Below, in pieces: positions 23,640 through 34,618 of a DNA stretch of 64,000 nt. The stretch comes from Tenodera sinensis (taxonomy: Eukaryota; Arthropoda; Insecta; Mantodea; Mantidae). The notes beneath the pieces are model-generated. The model ran no database searches and was not told the origin of the DNA. It saw nothing but the letters and a program-made list of their open reading frames with translations. Location of the stretch: assembly GCA_030765045.1 (NCBI GenBank), contig CM060964.1:136860948-136924947 (forward strand). The letters run 5' to 3'. Every line of letters begins with the position of its first letter. The first letter of the stretch is position 1. Made by a program: the position numbers and the translations under genes.

Positions 23640-24440
23640 TAGGTGTTCAAAATGATGCCCTGTTTTGATACAACGTTCCAACCAACCGTCTTCTTGTATC
23701 CGTATGGAGGTTTCTGAGAATTGAGGGTGTAACAGAGACACATGCTTCAACGATCCATTGACGTAAGACCTCTATATTAAGGCGATCTGTTTCAAACGCA
23801 GTATTCTTGATGTGACTACAAAAGAAAAACTCTAACAGAGTTAGATTATGAGATCTTGGTGGGCAAGATATTGGGTCACCTAGGCCGATTCAACGTCTAG
23901 GGTATAACTAACTGGAATGGACCTTTATAGGTTCATAATAGTAAGGTGGAGCACCATCTTGCCGGAACCAGTGTTTTAAAACAAGTCATATTGGAACCTC
24001 ATTACGAAAATGTTGAAGCTCACCTTGCAGGAATTACAGATACCGAGGTCCGACTGGGGTAGGACATATCCGATACCTAAAGTCACAATTCTTAGTCACC
24101 TAACCGTGTGCATGGGGCTGTTTCGTTCAGTGCTGATGGCTGGCCTCTCGGTCAGGGCAAACACAATCGCGGCATAACTGACACTCCTACACACGATGCG
24201 GTACTAACAATTGTGGCTTTATCGACACCAAGGATACCACACCAAATATTTTCGTACGCAGTGAGGATTGTGAGGGGCCCAGTAGTGTATATTGTGTCTC
24301 TTCATAGTGAGGTCGTTGCTGAAACAGCATTCATCGCTTCAAAGAACACTTTAAAGAAAGTCAGGGGTGTCGGCAAGTATTTGTCGACACCTCGTGCACC
24401 TATGTACGGGCAAAATCATTGCCATAGAGTTGCTGGTTGA
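23640..24440 (-). pseudogene. mariner-like transposase, C-terminal two thirds, broken
   Basis: Read on the minus strand in several frames: RHNIHYWAPHNPHCVRKY (after a degenerate SDE.CFS block), then FRQDGAPPYY (family QQDGAPPH, second catalytic Asp), RWIGLGDPISCPPRSHNLT (family RWIGRGGPI.WPPRSPDLT), LEFFFCSHIKNTAFET (family LDFFLWG.VK..VY) and the C terminus VSVTPSILRNLHTDTRRRL...YQNRASF. This block order is diagnostic for mariner-type transposases common in insects. Multiple frameshifts and stops; the helix-turn-helix half is missing. No flanking inverted repeats seen. Confidence 0.8.
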
Positions 24441-24477
24441 GGTGAACTTTGTACGTATGCCATGCCTATCTATACAA

Positions 24478-24735
24478 AATAATAACAAAAATAACAATGA
24501 TGACAAACGTGATAATAAATAAAAGAATAATAATAGCCATAATAACAATAATCACAATAACAATAATAATCTTGATCATAAGCATAATGATGATAATAAA
24601 CACCAATAAAACGTATAAAACAATAAAATTAGTGATAATATAATATAAATAAAATAGTAATATAAATAAGTGTAATAATAACAATCACAATAACAACCAT
24701 AATAATATAAATACAACAATAACATTAAAAAGAAA
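24478..24735. repeat. AAT/ATA-rich degenerate trinucleotide tract
   Basis: About 260 bp dominated by AATAATAAC-type units on the + strand; the open frames across it are low-complexity artefacts. Confidence 0.85.
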
Positions 24736-25550
24736 CGAACAAATATCCATGAAGCATTACACAATATCACCATATACAGTGGTGAGTTTATTCCCTGGAA
24801 AATAAAGACCCTGTAAGTAAGGTGAGACCTTATCGGTGATCTATATAGTTATTCTCTATTACCACGGGCTAAACGCGCTAGTTGAACTACCTCTAATTTC
24901 ACGTCTCGCTGAGAGGCAGAACACGCCAGTGCCCTATCTATGGCTAGAATTACCCCGTGGCGTTCTGCAACTATTTTAACGCACGAAGAGATATCTACTT
25001 ACGCCGATGCCGGATGAAATGGGCCACCTGGTATAACAAGTGTGCTGACATTTTAAATCGCATAAATCACATCTCAGATAAATACCTATCGCATGAACAT
25101 TGCTCTCCAACTGAAGTGCGTCATAAAAGAAGATAAATATAGCGCACGTCTAAATATGTTTGTATTTAAACTCAATACGGGGAGATTTGTTCTTTACAAA
25201 ACCATCTATAACTTTCTCTTTGAACTGAGAGTTCACTGATTTCTCAAATAGTAGGGCCTTCAATGGCCACGAAACAAACACAATAATCGCTCATTCGTCA
25301 TAGAGTTCCCTAAAATTTTTAACCCGTTTACGAGCATTTTTATACTATGAACTTTTGAGCGGCTATCGCAAGCAAATACAACACTAAACACAATTGCTTC
25401 GTCTCCCGTTCGTAAATACTTGGTAAGTATTCTGGTGAATGAAATGTTCGAAAATCACAATAGATAATACTTCCTTCAACAATTCCACAAAACGTAGTTC
25501 AAAATCTTGAAATCTATATTTCACTTGAAAATAAAAGAATTGAAATTTTG
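24736..25550. other. No recognisable gene or element
   Basis: No supported frame. The tail end may hold further decayed C-terminal sequence of the hAT pseudogene that follows on the minus strand. Confidence 0.35.
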
Positions 25551-26638
25551 TTATGTGAAACTACGCAGTTTGGAGACATCTTTTGTTGTGTAGTCAATGT
25601 TGTTATTTAAGAGTATTGGGTGCCTACAGTGGTAAAGGACTGTAGCTCCATTTCTCAATTCACTGAACTTACACAATACGTATTTAACTTCGTTGTTGCA
25701 CAGCTTTAAGTCAGATGTTCCTTTTGCCTGAAGCACACTCAACAGATTATTATCAGTAAGCTAAAGTACTTTGCTAAAGAGGCGCAGCAAGAACACGAAT
25801 TAACTTTCCAACAAGATCCCGAGCGCAATTAATGCACACTAGATGCAATCATCAATGTCTACTACATGTTTCACTGCCCGCCTCAATTCTAAAAAATGAG
25901 ATTTCATTGTTGCAGCGCTCGTGAAAGTTCCACCTTGTGTCATAGTACAGAGGAAGTTTAAAACCTTTTCCCGAAGTGGTTGACTCCACTCGGTAGATCT
26001 ACTGCGGAACGTAGTGATATCACGAATAAACAGTATTATTTCGGTAATGTGTTTCGAATCATGCAATAGCAGCAACTAGATTCGCTTGATGAGCGTAACG
26101 ATGGATAAGCATGGCATGAGGATAAGATTGTCGCACAAGGGCTTGAGCACCTTTATGGCCTCCTGCTAAATTGGAAGCCCTATCGCCCTCGTAGTATCTT
26201 CCCTGTTTTCCAGAGTTTAAGTTGTCGATACGTAATATGGAGCACACTCCTATGCAGTTATATTTTTTGAAACATCAAAGAATCCTAGGAATATTTCCTC
26301 AATTTTGTCTTGTATCCCATATCTGAATATAATGGTGAATTGAGCGCTACACGAGCAGTTAGTTGTGTGGCCTGCTTGAACAGAAATAAATTCTGCTTCT
26401 TGTACCTCATTCTGGATTGTTTCTTTTACCATGTTACTTATGCACTCTATCAAGTCATTCTAAATGTCACTAGAAGTACCTCGACACTTGAGCTGGGGTA
26501 CAATTGTCTTTCTAGATTTTGTTCTTCAGCCAGTAAATCTAAACGTTCTAAATAATTTTCCTTGTTTGCTGTATCTTCGTCTTTGCGATGATCACGAGGT
26601 GGAAGTTCCTGTTTACCTAAGTAAATAATTGCTTGCAT
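25551..26638 (-). pseudogene. hAT transposase (ZMYM1-like, DUF4371 type), broken
   Basis: Five minus-strand frames joined by frameshifts give the normal order of a ZMYM/DUF4371 hAT protein: AIIYLGKQELPPRDHRKDED (family 'YL.RQGL.FRGH.E'), then IQNEVQEAEFISVQAGHTTN with IIFRYG (family 'F..IQVDETTD...Q.S.ILRY'), EEIFLGFFDVS, GHKGAQALVRQSYPHAMLIH-RYAHQANLV (family 'GVQARI...P.A.Y.HCYAH.LNLV'), TTFRSRSTEWSQPL (family 'L..LC.TRW') and a C-terminal part. The first catalytic Asp (VDETTD) is replaced (AGHTTN) and the CYAH cysteine is Arg, so the copy was inactive even before its frame was lost. Confidence 0.8.
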
Positions 26639-27430
26639 AAAGCGATCTGGAACATTTCTTTTCGCAACTTATTCATTGTGCTGAATAGCTGCAAGACAAA
26701 GTTTCTGACAGAGCCTGTTCCATTCCGTTTAGGCCTAAAATATGAAAATCTTCACTGTTCTTTAAATGTTTTGTGAAGCTTGATGCTTAGATGTTTTACG
26801 TTGAAAATGTTTATCGTTGAGACATCATCTTTACTCCACTTAGATTCACCTCCCAACATAATACAAGCCAAAATTTACCGCTTCTTTGTATTTGTGAAGC
26901 TGAAGAACACGGGCATTTTAAGTTCTCAGTTCATAAAATTATCGTTCTTCTGAATTATATTTAATTGGGAGTATGTTTCCAATTTTGGAAACTTTTGCCC
27001 AAACGATAAGGAGGAAACTCCTATCTTTTGTAAAAAGTCAACTGAATCAGAATTGGTTTGATTATACATGTTTAAAGTCATCTGATGACCGATGATCCAC
27101 CATAATAGTAACAATACATCGCACCGAGTAATTTGGCGCAACACTAAAATGAAACTACTGTAGTTCTGGACAGTGCGACACACAGGGGAACTGAAACAAA
27201 TAATGGAAATGTCTCAATACAATGTTGTGAACAATGGAGGTGTGAAGGTATGCACCTTGGATTCGTTCAAGGTCACGGGCTCGATGTCACCCGAACGACA
27301 ACCCTTTTGTCATTCTAATCACAACCCGCAGCCTGCTAGGAAAGGCTGCTTGTTCTTACAGTAATGAAACAGTGTTGACTGTCTGAGGTAACAAGTAACC
27401 TCCTGACTCATATATTCATATAGTATGTAC
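26639..27430. other. Unassigned; possible decayed N-terminal part of the hAT copy
   Basis: Minus-strand fragments continue weakly to about 26900 but carry no motif I can name. The 63-codon + frame at 27173 is not supported. Confidence 0.3.
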
Positions 27431-27508
27431 TTTATTTATAATGCTAATTACTACAAGCACATATAGTCCCCACACTTTGCCAGTTTCCAGAGGCAGTTCG
27501 GGTCGAAC

Positions 27509-27526
27509 GGGGGGGGGGCCCCCCCC
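27509..27526. repeat. G10C8 homopolymer palindrome
   Basis: Ten G followed by eight C within the LINE 3' UTR; may be a sequencing-difficult site. Confidence 0.9.
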
Positions 27527-27845
27527 GCCCGAGTGTCTCGTCCGCAGTACCGAGCCGTTGTACGGCTTAACCTGCGTAATGAGCTGGGTGTTCTTTTCTC
27601 TACGGGGTAGTTTGTCATCTGGGGAAAATTAGTTGGGGACAGGGGTTTTTATAGGTACAGAGAACGGGTGGGTGGGATTTGTCCGTGAGTTGGCAGTGCG
27701 CGGCTTCTGATTGGCTGGCCAATCAGGTGACGCGCTCATTCCCACCAGGGTTCTGGCCAACAGTCACTCGCTAAGAGGTGAACTGAAAAGGTAATTTACT
27801 CTGTCTTGGATACAGATTGAACTGTCGCTTTTCCCATCTTTGAGA

Positions 27846-28508
27846 TTATACCGCCGGACTTAGTATGTCCTTTGGTAATCTTTTGGATGGTAGTCGGCGC
27901 GGCTGGTTCTGGTCATATTGGCCTAGGGTATTTACCAGAGGGTTAGGGTGATTTTGGAGTTTGTTGTACATTGAGCGAGCGCGGGTTTTAATCACGTCGA
28001 CAATGTACGGGATGCTGGAATGTTCGTGGAGGATATGGGCGGGAAATCTCCAACCGGTATCATAGATCATTCTTAACGCCCGATTCTGCAACGTCTGGAG
28101 TCTGATGAAGGTGGACTTTGCCACCACTCCCCAGATCTCGCATCCGTACAAAACCAGAGGTGGAATGATCGCGCGATACAGCTGGAGCTTCAGGCGTAGG
28201 GGCATGGTTTTGGAACTGAGGATTGGGTATAGCTGCCGGAGAGCAGCATGACCTTGTAGTACTTTGCCCCTGACGTGATGTCTATACGTCAGCCGCCGGT
28301 CCAGCGTGACTCCGAGATACTTCGCCGTAGTGACCCAGGGGATCCGACGGCGCCGCAACACGAGGTCCCGCGGGAGCCGGTTGGCTTTCGTGTTCGCCAG
28401 GAGAATCGCAGAGCTTTTCTCCGGGTTTATAGACATGCGCCAGTTCTCGCACCATCTACTGATGGCACGGAGATGGGCTTGTACTTGGTGGTAACTGTGT
28501 TCTCGCGC
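27846..28508 (-). pseudogene. Jockey-like ORF2, C-terminal part
   Basis: Open on the minus strand from the inversion junction to a stop at 27846-27848. It begins after the RT catalytic box with HLRAISRWCENWRMSINPEK (family 'W...W.M.INP.KT'), then VTTAKYLGVTLDRRLTYRHH (RT motif E/thumb), YGCEIWGVVAKSTFIRLQTL-QNRALRMI and a C-terminal tail rich in P/R ending LPKDILSPAV. There is no RNase H domain, as usual for Jockey. The piece is intact but separated from its catalytic half by the inversion, so it cannot be expressed as one protein. Confidence 0.85.
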
Positions 28509-29065
28509 AGGCCGAGGCTACGGAAAAATCCCCTACAAACCAGGTTGTACCAAATGTGGTGCCAGCCCCGGAAAGCGTCGTCCAAGAGGTTGTCGTCAAG
28601 GAGACGGCACCAACCGTCAGCACCGCTCCAAAGGAGAAACGTCCCCCTAAAAAGGGAAAGAAACATGCCACTAAGGCAAAAACAACTTCAGGGGAGAAGG
28701 AGAGCAACAAAACTGTTGCAAAACCTCCCCCTCCACCAGCACCCACTACTCATGATGGATCCTCCAATCAGGATCCAGCAGAGCCCAGCGAAGCTGGCCC
28801 GTCCTCCCGGACTGGCCCAGCCAATAAAACGACAGCAGTATCCAAACAAAACAAGCAACAACCTCTAGGAGACGCATTTGCTTCCGAGGACATGGCAGAG
28901 TTCATTGAGTTGTCAACCTGGTTCGCCGACCTAGTTCAGCATTCCCTCCCGATACTACGACGCTGCAGGGCAGTCATCGATAACCCCGAGATTTCCGCTG
29001 TGAAGAAGCACCTCACGGTGCTTCAAACGGCCAGGGAACTGTATTCTAACTCCGCGAGCTCGTAA
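28508..29065 (+). pseudogene. Jockey-like ORF1 (gag-like), C-terminal end
   Basis: Open from the inversion junction to TAA at 29063-29065. The sequence is low in complexity and charged (APKEKRPPKKGKKHATKAKT; KPPPPPAPTTHD) followed by a helical C terminus (EDMAEFIELSTWFADLVQHS ... ILRRCRAVIDN). This matches the tail of Jockey-type ORF1 proteins downstream of their CCHC knuckles; the knuckles and N-terminal half are missing by 5' truncation. The stop codon overlaps the ORF2 start (TAATG), which suggests ORF2 was translated by termination-reinitiation in the active element. Confidence 0.75.
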
Positions 29066-31128
29066 TGGCGCATAGAACTGTGCGTTCATTCCGAGCTGCG
29101 TTCTGGAACGCAAATGGAGTTAGAGACCAGAGACCTGGCCTGTTAGAGTTTGTAGACAGTCACGGGATTGATATCCTGATGGTCTGTGAAACGCACTTGC
29201 ACGCCGGTGTACAGTTTACCCTGCCAAGTTACGCCGCTCATCGGTCTGATCGGGTCGGCCGACAGGGCGGTGGTACTGCCATATTCATAAAGAACCATCT
29301 CACCCATACTCCTGTTGCCATTCCTCCGCTACAACACTTGGAAGCAACCGCCATAAGGTTATCCTTGGGCGGGAACGACCTAGTGCTTGTGGCGGTATAC
29401 GACCCGCCAGATGGCCGCTTCCATGAAGCGGACATCACGGCTCTCCTGAACCTACACCATAGAGTTTGCATTGCAGGCGACTTCAACGCAAAACACCCAA
29501 GCTGGCACAGCCGCACCCAGAATGTCAAGGGCCGGGGATTGTACCGTCTCATTAGCGGGAACCCCGCCCTTCACGCGCACGGGCCGAGAGGTCCAACTCA
29601 CTACCCGGCACGCGGCGCCGCGGACATCATTGATTTCGTAATCACCAAAAACATTCCATTTCACTTGGACCTCTCTGTGATTAACGCTCTGGATTCCGAT
29701 CACAACCCTGTTGTGGTCGACTCAGACGTTAATCTCACTGCGCTGGGAGTGCCGGACTGGGTGGAAGAGGTCGACTGGGATGCGGCCGTCCTTGCCCTTC
29801 AAAACTCCGTGGAGGCAAATCCTCGAATAGACTCGCTTGAGGCTCTCGAGGAGGCAGCCGCGGGGTTTGCAACCTCAGTCCTAAATGCGGTGCGTGCTCA
29901 CACACACCGCATTCCTACCGAAGCACCAAACCCTACATCTATCCCTGCACCTCTTAAACGCCTCATACAAGCAAAAAATGCTGTCAGAAGGCTATGGGAG
30001 AGATTCCGACATCCTAGGATAGGAGTAATACACCAGAGGTTCAAATCCCTGGTGAGACGACTCCTACGAAAACATAGGCAAGCAGCCTGGGAAGACACGT
30101 TGCGTCACGTAAACCTCCAGGAGAGGAAACCATGGCGCATCGTCCGAGGCTTGCGGAAAGACAAATCTGTACACCAGCATCCTGTGCACAGCCCTCGGGG
30201 AAGACTTGTGTTCGAACCGAGGGAAAAAGCTGAGGCACTAGCAGACTATCTGGAAACTCAATTCCAGCCCAGGGAAGATCCACAGAACGATGACCATACT
30301 GACCTCGTGGAACAGGCGGTAGAAGACTTCTTAGAAGTCGGACCCGCAGGCCACGAGGTGTTCCACATCCCGATAGTTACCCCTCGCGAGGTAACTAATA
30401 CCATAAAATCCCTAAGAGCCCGAAAATCCCCTGGACAGGACCGCGTAACAGCGGAAATGCTCCAACACCTTCCCCCTAGAGCCGTGATGCACTTGACCCG
30501 GATTTACAACGCATGCCTCAGCATGCGTCACTTTCCAGCTGTCTGGAAACAGGCGCGTGTGGTATGTGTGTTGAAGCCGGGCAAAAATCCGGTCTTTCCA
30601 TCCAGTTACCGCTCCATAAGCCTACTACCAGTTATCTCGAAAGTATTCGAGAAACTGTTCCTGTCCCGCCTTGGACCCCTATTGGAGGAAAAAGGCCTCC
30701 TTCCTGAACATCAGTTTGGTTTTCGTTCTGGCCACTCCACGACTGAGCAACTACTGCGTGTAGCCGAAAAAGCTTCCCTGGCTTACCAGGATAGGGCTAA
30801 AACGGTGGCAGTGTTGCTCGACGTGGAAAAGGCATTTTCTACCACTTGGCACGAGGGGCTTGTCTACAAGCTCATACAGCACGAAATCCCCCCTCCATAC
30901 ATTTACTTGGTGGCTAGCTTCCTACAGGAACGTAGCTTCCGGGTGAAGGTGGAGGGATCATTCTCCAGAGAGAGGCCCATTGGCGCAGGAGTCCCCGAGG
31001 GCAGTGTACTGTCACCGGCACTCTTCGCAGCTTACATGGCCGATCTCCCCACGCACCCAAACACACACATCTGTCAGTATGCACACTTTGCCCTTGCGAG
31101 AAAACCATCTCTGTCAACGTTAGTCACA
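29065..31128 (+). pseudogene. Jockey-like ORF2, endonuclease and N-terminal RT
   Basis: Long frame from ATG at 29065 (open to 31233, but only about 688 codons are element sequence). Apurinic-like endonuclease, about residues 10-230: FWNANGV, VCETHL, VLVAVYDPP, IAGDFNAKHPSW, DIIDFVI and LDSDHNPVV, all the usual catalytic blocks. RT, from about residue 440: RARKSPGQD, SYRSISLLPVISKVFEKLF, EHQFGFRSGHSTTEQLL, LLDVEKAFSTTWHEGL, GVPEGSVLSP and QYAHFALARKPSLS. Key residues are changed: KAFD is KAFS, GVPQG is GVPEG and the catalytic YADD is YAHF, so the RT was dead. The good open frame with missense catalytic changes is notable. After residue ~688 the frame runs into unrelated flanking DNA. Confidence 0.9.
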
Positions 31129-31233
31129 GCTGAATGGTGGGGTTCTCCCTCCCAGAACGCACCAATGATACATTACTGTAGTGTAAATGTGATATGCCGA
31201 TCTCCAACACAGAATACAGAAAAATCGTCATAG

Positions 31234-32009
31234 CTACCAGGCTGAAACCAACCTGCCCATATAGTACCTATTTGCTTTGGTCATAAGGGATAGGTTCTCA
31301 GTAGCTATAACCACTGATAAATACGTCTTCCAACATATTGCGTATTAATCATGTGATAACTATCACACGACCAACTTAATTGCACTACTACATACTGGAG
31401 TGATGGCACGAAGTACATGGCTTCGAAATTTCATACCCTTTCCACAACATAGCGAGAAACAACTGAATAATGGCACCACTAAGGACAATCTGATGTCTTA
31501 TATTTACATTACTACTTAAGATTGCTTATTAGTATCGCTACCACGTATATAAGTAGAGAACGTTTTGCATTCCACCGAAAATTCGATCTCGACGTTTCAC
31601 CGGAAATATGTTTTGTGGCTCCGTCAATAAAAACACTTTTTAGATAAGAGTCCGAGTATACGTGTATGAACACACAACTGAAAAACAAAAATTCGGATAA
31701 ATACCAAACTTGGTAATACAGTTTTGTACATTCTGAAGATACGACATGAATACATTCAAAAAGTTCTTCCTCGTCAAACTATCATTTATATGGAAAACCT
31801 TTGCATTTTTTTTTTTTATTTTCACAAGAATCGCGCCAACCATTTTCATTAAAACATTATATACTTAAGAAATTTACACGGCAAATAAAATGTTTATCCT
31901 CACTTTTCTGGAAATAGGCTGTGAATTCCTCTTAATTCGGAGGATTTTCTGTATAGCTTTCTAAATGTTATAAATAATTTTACAAATAGATAAATAGATT
32001 AGATAGAAG
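31234..32009. other. No recognisable gene or element
   Basis: AT-rich. Phrases here (e.g. TTTCACCGG.AATA, GGTATTTAT) resemble parts of 56150-57300 and may be a dispersed old repeat, but the match is too weak to define. Confidence 0.3.
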
Positions 32010-32216
32010 AGACAGAATAGAACAGATAGGACAGATAGGACATACAGATACATAGACGGACGGACGGGCCGGCAGGCAGACAGGCAGGAAGGCAGACAGG
32101 CAGGAAGGCAGACAGACAAATAAATTGATGACGACGACGTTGATGATGGTGATGGTGATGGTGACGGTGACGGTGACGGTGGCGGTGGCGGTGGCGGTGG
32201 CGGTGGCGGTGGCGAT

Positions 32217-32258
<42 letters not shown>

Positions 32259-32314
32259 GGTGATGATGATGATGATTGATTGATTGATTATCATGATGAT
32301 GATGATGATGATAG
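32010..32314. repeat. Compound microsatellite/minisatellite
   Basis: GACAGATAGG-type and GGCAGACAGGCAGGAA-type units (32010-32118), then GATGGT, GACGGT, GGCGGT and GGCGAC hexamers (32126-32270) and (GAT)n to 32314. Six-base units drift gradually from one variant to the next. The 136-codon frames over it are artefacts. Confidence 0.95.
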
Positions 32315-33229
32315 TAATTATAATGATAAATATGCAATGGACTATTTTGCGGATACACATTTGGATGTAAAGTTGTAAAACGTTTAACACAGATCAATGT
32401 TAAGCGCAAACTATAAAGCTTAATACGCTGGCATATACTGTTCCGACAGTTATATTTAATCAGATTTTATATGTATGCAAAAATGTACATATCGTTCTTT
32501 AAATGGAAGCATTGTCTCACATTTTGACTTTCTCGAGTATGGCTTTAACGACTTTGATTAAAATAGCATATGTTAAAGATATTTTCATGACAAATCAAAT
32601 ATGTATGTACCCTGAATTGAAAAAGTTTGTAAGGAATGTAGGAAATATGTATGTATCTCTCATTGAGAAATCTCACACAAAGTTTTATATCATTTGCAGT
32701 GCAACAAAGTTGTTAGTGACTTAAGTGAACTATTCATCCATCGATTATGTACTGCACGCGCTTCACGTTTTTCGTTTTATATCTTACAAGTATTTTCATA
32801 GCTATTGAAAATTAACATTCACAAATTTTCAGGGCAGTGTATGGGGTTAGGTATCTGCAAGAAGCTGGGAGAAATTATTTGATACGTTTTAGTCCGTTTT
32901 AAAAGCGCAGTATATTAAAATTATTTCAACTTTTTAAATTTAATTGTATTATAGTGTGATGCGACGTCTCTGATACCGAATATTTGGTTTCCAACCTCAC
33001 TGCGAGTTCGTTCTGGGTTTATGACGTTAATGTTGTGTTCCTTACATCGAAATTACCTTTTTACGACCAAGTCTAAGAGAACTGTTTGAATGATATTATC
33101 TTTGGACTTACAAACACATTACACCCCTCACCCTTGTAGTCAGGTATGAGCTGGCAAGTCGACCTTTGAGAACACCTGGCATAACCTACCGATAAGCTAT
33201 CTCGCCTTCTCAACGCGGCTAGGAACACG
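32315..33229. other. No recognisable gene or element
   Basis: AT-rich, short frames only. The 33120-33229 part may contain decayed Tc1 C-terminal sequence but no block is recognisable. Confidence 0.35.
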
Positions 33230-33919
33230 TGACTCGGAAAACATTTGGAGCTGGTTGTACCTCGGGCTCTAAAACCTCCCTCTTGTACTGGTTGCTGTTC
33301 AAATTGCCATCAATTCGTAGGCGGCAAGATCAATTGTTGTTACCAATGGCGCCACAAACCACCACACCTGGTGTATGTACACTTAGTCACCAGATTGCAC
33401 TCACCACAGTACCGTCGAACATGTATGCGATCATCATTGTAGGATAAGTTGAAATGGGAGTCGTCTGAAAAGACTACACTTTGCCACGCAGCACGCCAGC
33501 GATGGCATTCACGTGCCTATTGCAGTCGGAGGCGCTTGTGGTTTCTGTACAATGGAAGCCGACATAATGACATCGTCCAATTGGTCCAATCCGCAGCAAC
33601 TGGGGACGAATCGTTGATGCAGATATGTTCACACCTGTTGCAGTGCTCCAGCATCGATTGTATATGAAGCTATGCGGTCCGTTTCGGCCATCCGGAGAGG
33701 ATGCCGGTCATCCCGTGCTTGGTCCAGTACCCAAACTCTGATGCGTACAACCCTCTTCTATATAACGCTTCCATACATGTATCACTGCCATAGCAGCAAG
33801 CCCAGTACGAGCTGAAATGTCACGATATGACATACCCGCTTCTCGAAGATCAATCATTCTGCCCTGATCGAACTCGACTCACACGCTGCTGTTGTACCCT
33901 TTTGACGTCGACGAGGCAT
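33230..33919 (-). pseudogene. Tc1 transposase, N-terminal two thirds, broken
   Basis: Minus strand, probable start ATG at 33917-33919 (MPRRRQKG). Blocks: helix-turn-helix GRMIDLREAGMSYRDISART and AMAVIHVWKRYIEEGCTHQS (family 'GR.IGLREAG.S.R.IA..........W..W..EG'), LCRLPLYRNHKRLRLQ (family 'RLPLTP.HR.ARLQWC'), then RHRW-type RECHRWRAAWQSVVFSDDSH-FNLSYNDDRIHVRR, the first catalytic Asp region (family 'W..VVFSDESRFNL...DGR.RVWR'). SDES is SDDS, which keeps the Asp. Frameshifts lie after the N terminus, near 33560 and near 33400. The distal DDE residues are absent; the last recognisable piece (EVLEPEV-like) is near 33255. Confidence 0.85.
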
Positions 33920-34528
33920 ACTGGCACTTAATTTTAACATTTTTCATCTTGTTTGACAGTTCTTCACTGATTATACTTGGTCCAACACTGTTTCGGACAT
34001 ACGCAACAGGGCTCTGCTCGTCCTACGTGGACCCTATCCCTCTGCAACTCAAATCACTTATTGCTAGCACACTGTTATACATATCGACAAGTTTGGATTC
34101 ATTCGGGGAATACTTTTATAGTGTTCCAATTTTCATAAGCAGTAGTGTGCCTTATACCTTTTCTAAGTTGCTATTCATTTTTATATTATTTAGCACACAT
34201 ATTGTAGCTGACGGAAGAATTACATTCCATTCAAAAACTGCTAGTCGAGATTTCACCCAAAGTACATGTTTTGAGGCCCCTGACTCCGATAGCATTTTTC
34301 TAAAAAAGTCCATAAAATTGTGTCTATGAACAGCGTAGTTCAAAAAGAAAATTTGGATAAACACTACCTTCCAAAGGTGCTACAAAATATTTTCAAATAA
34401 AAATGCTACCACTCCAAACGAATTTTGCTTGGAAAACTGTTGGAAATGTTCAATTTACACAAATACTGTTTTATATATTTTGATTAAGATGACATTCATT
34501 TAAAATACATGGGAAGTGAAATGTATAT
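33920..34528. other. No recognisable gene or element
   Basis: A 145-codon + frame crosses from 33892 to 34329 but begins antisense to the Tc1 pseudogene and shows no domain; not accepted as a gene. Confidence 0.35.
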
Positions 34529-34618
34529 CTTGAATTTTCTAGGGCCCAAATGACCTCACTGTCGATGGGCTTAAACCTTACTCACTCACTCACTAACTCA
34601 CTCACTCTTGAATTTTCT
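34529..34618 (+). mobile_element. 66-bp 3'-end LINE insertion (I-type tail) with 12-bp target duplication
   Basis: Insert 34541-34606: AGGGCCCAAATGACCTCACT, GTCGATGGGCTTAAACC and a (CTCA)n tail. Perfect direct repeats CTTGAATTTTCT at 34529-34540 and 34607-34618. Same 3' end family as 5571-5630 and the LINE at 37420. Confidence 0.85.

Larger units (their letters stand above)
27431..31128 (-). mobile_element. Jockey-like LINE with 5' inversion (twin-priming structure)
   Basis: One GC-rich LINE copy in two opposed pieces. The 3' piece (ORF2 from just after the RT catalytic box to the stop, plus 3' UTR with AATAAA at about 27427-27432) lies on the minus strand up to about 28508. The 5' piece (end of ORF1 and ORF2 up to just past the same box) lies on the plus strand from about 28508 to 31128. 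The two ORF2 pieces meet at the same point of the protein: the 5' piece ends SLSTLVT and the 3' piece resumes LREHSYHQVQ, with no obvious loss or overlap beyond a few bases. That is what twin priming during integration produces. No poly(A) tail or target duplication was located, so the outer limits are approximate. Confidence 0.8.

Noticed and set aside
28275..28868. 197-codon plus-strand frame across the inversion junction
   Set aside because: Shadow frame over the junction of two LINE pieces; the true frames are ORF2 (minus) and ORF1 (plus).
31980..32409. 136-codon His/Arg-rich and Thr/Ala-rich frames
   Set aside because: Translation of a hexanucleotide repeat, no non-repeat domain.
33892..34329. 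145-codon plus-strand frame, hydrophobic
   Set aside because: Starts antisense to the Tc1 pseudogene, non-ATG start, no recognisable domain.
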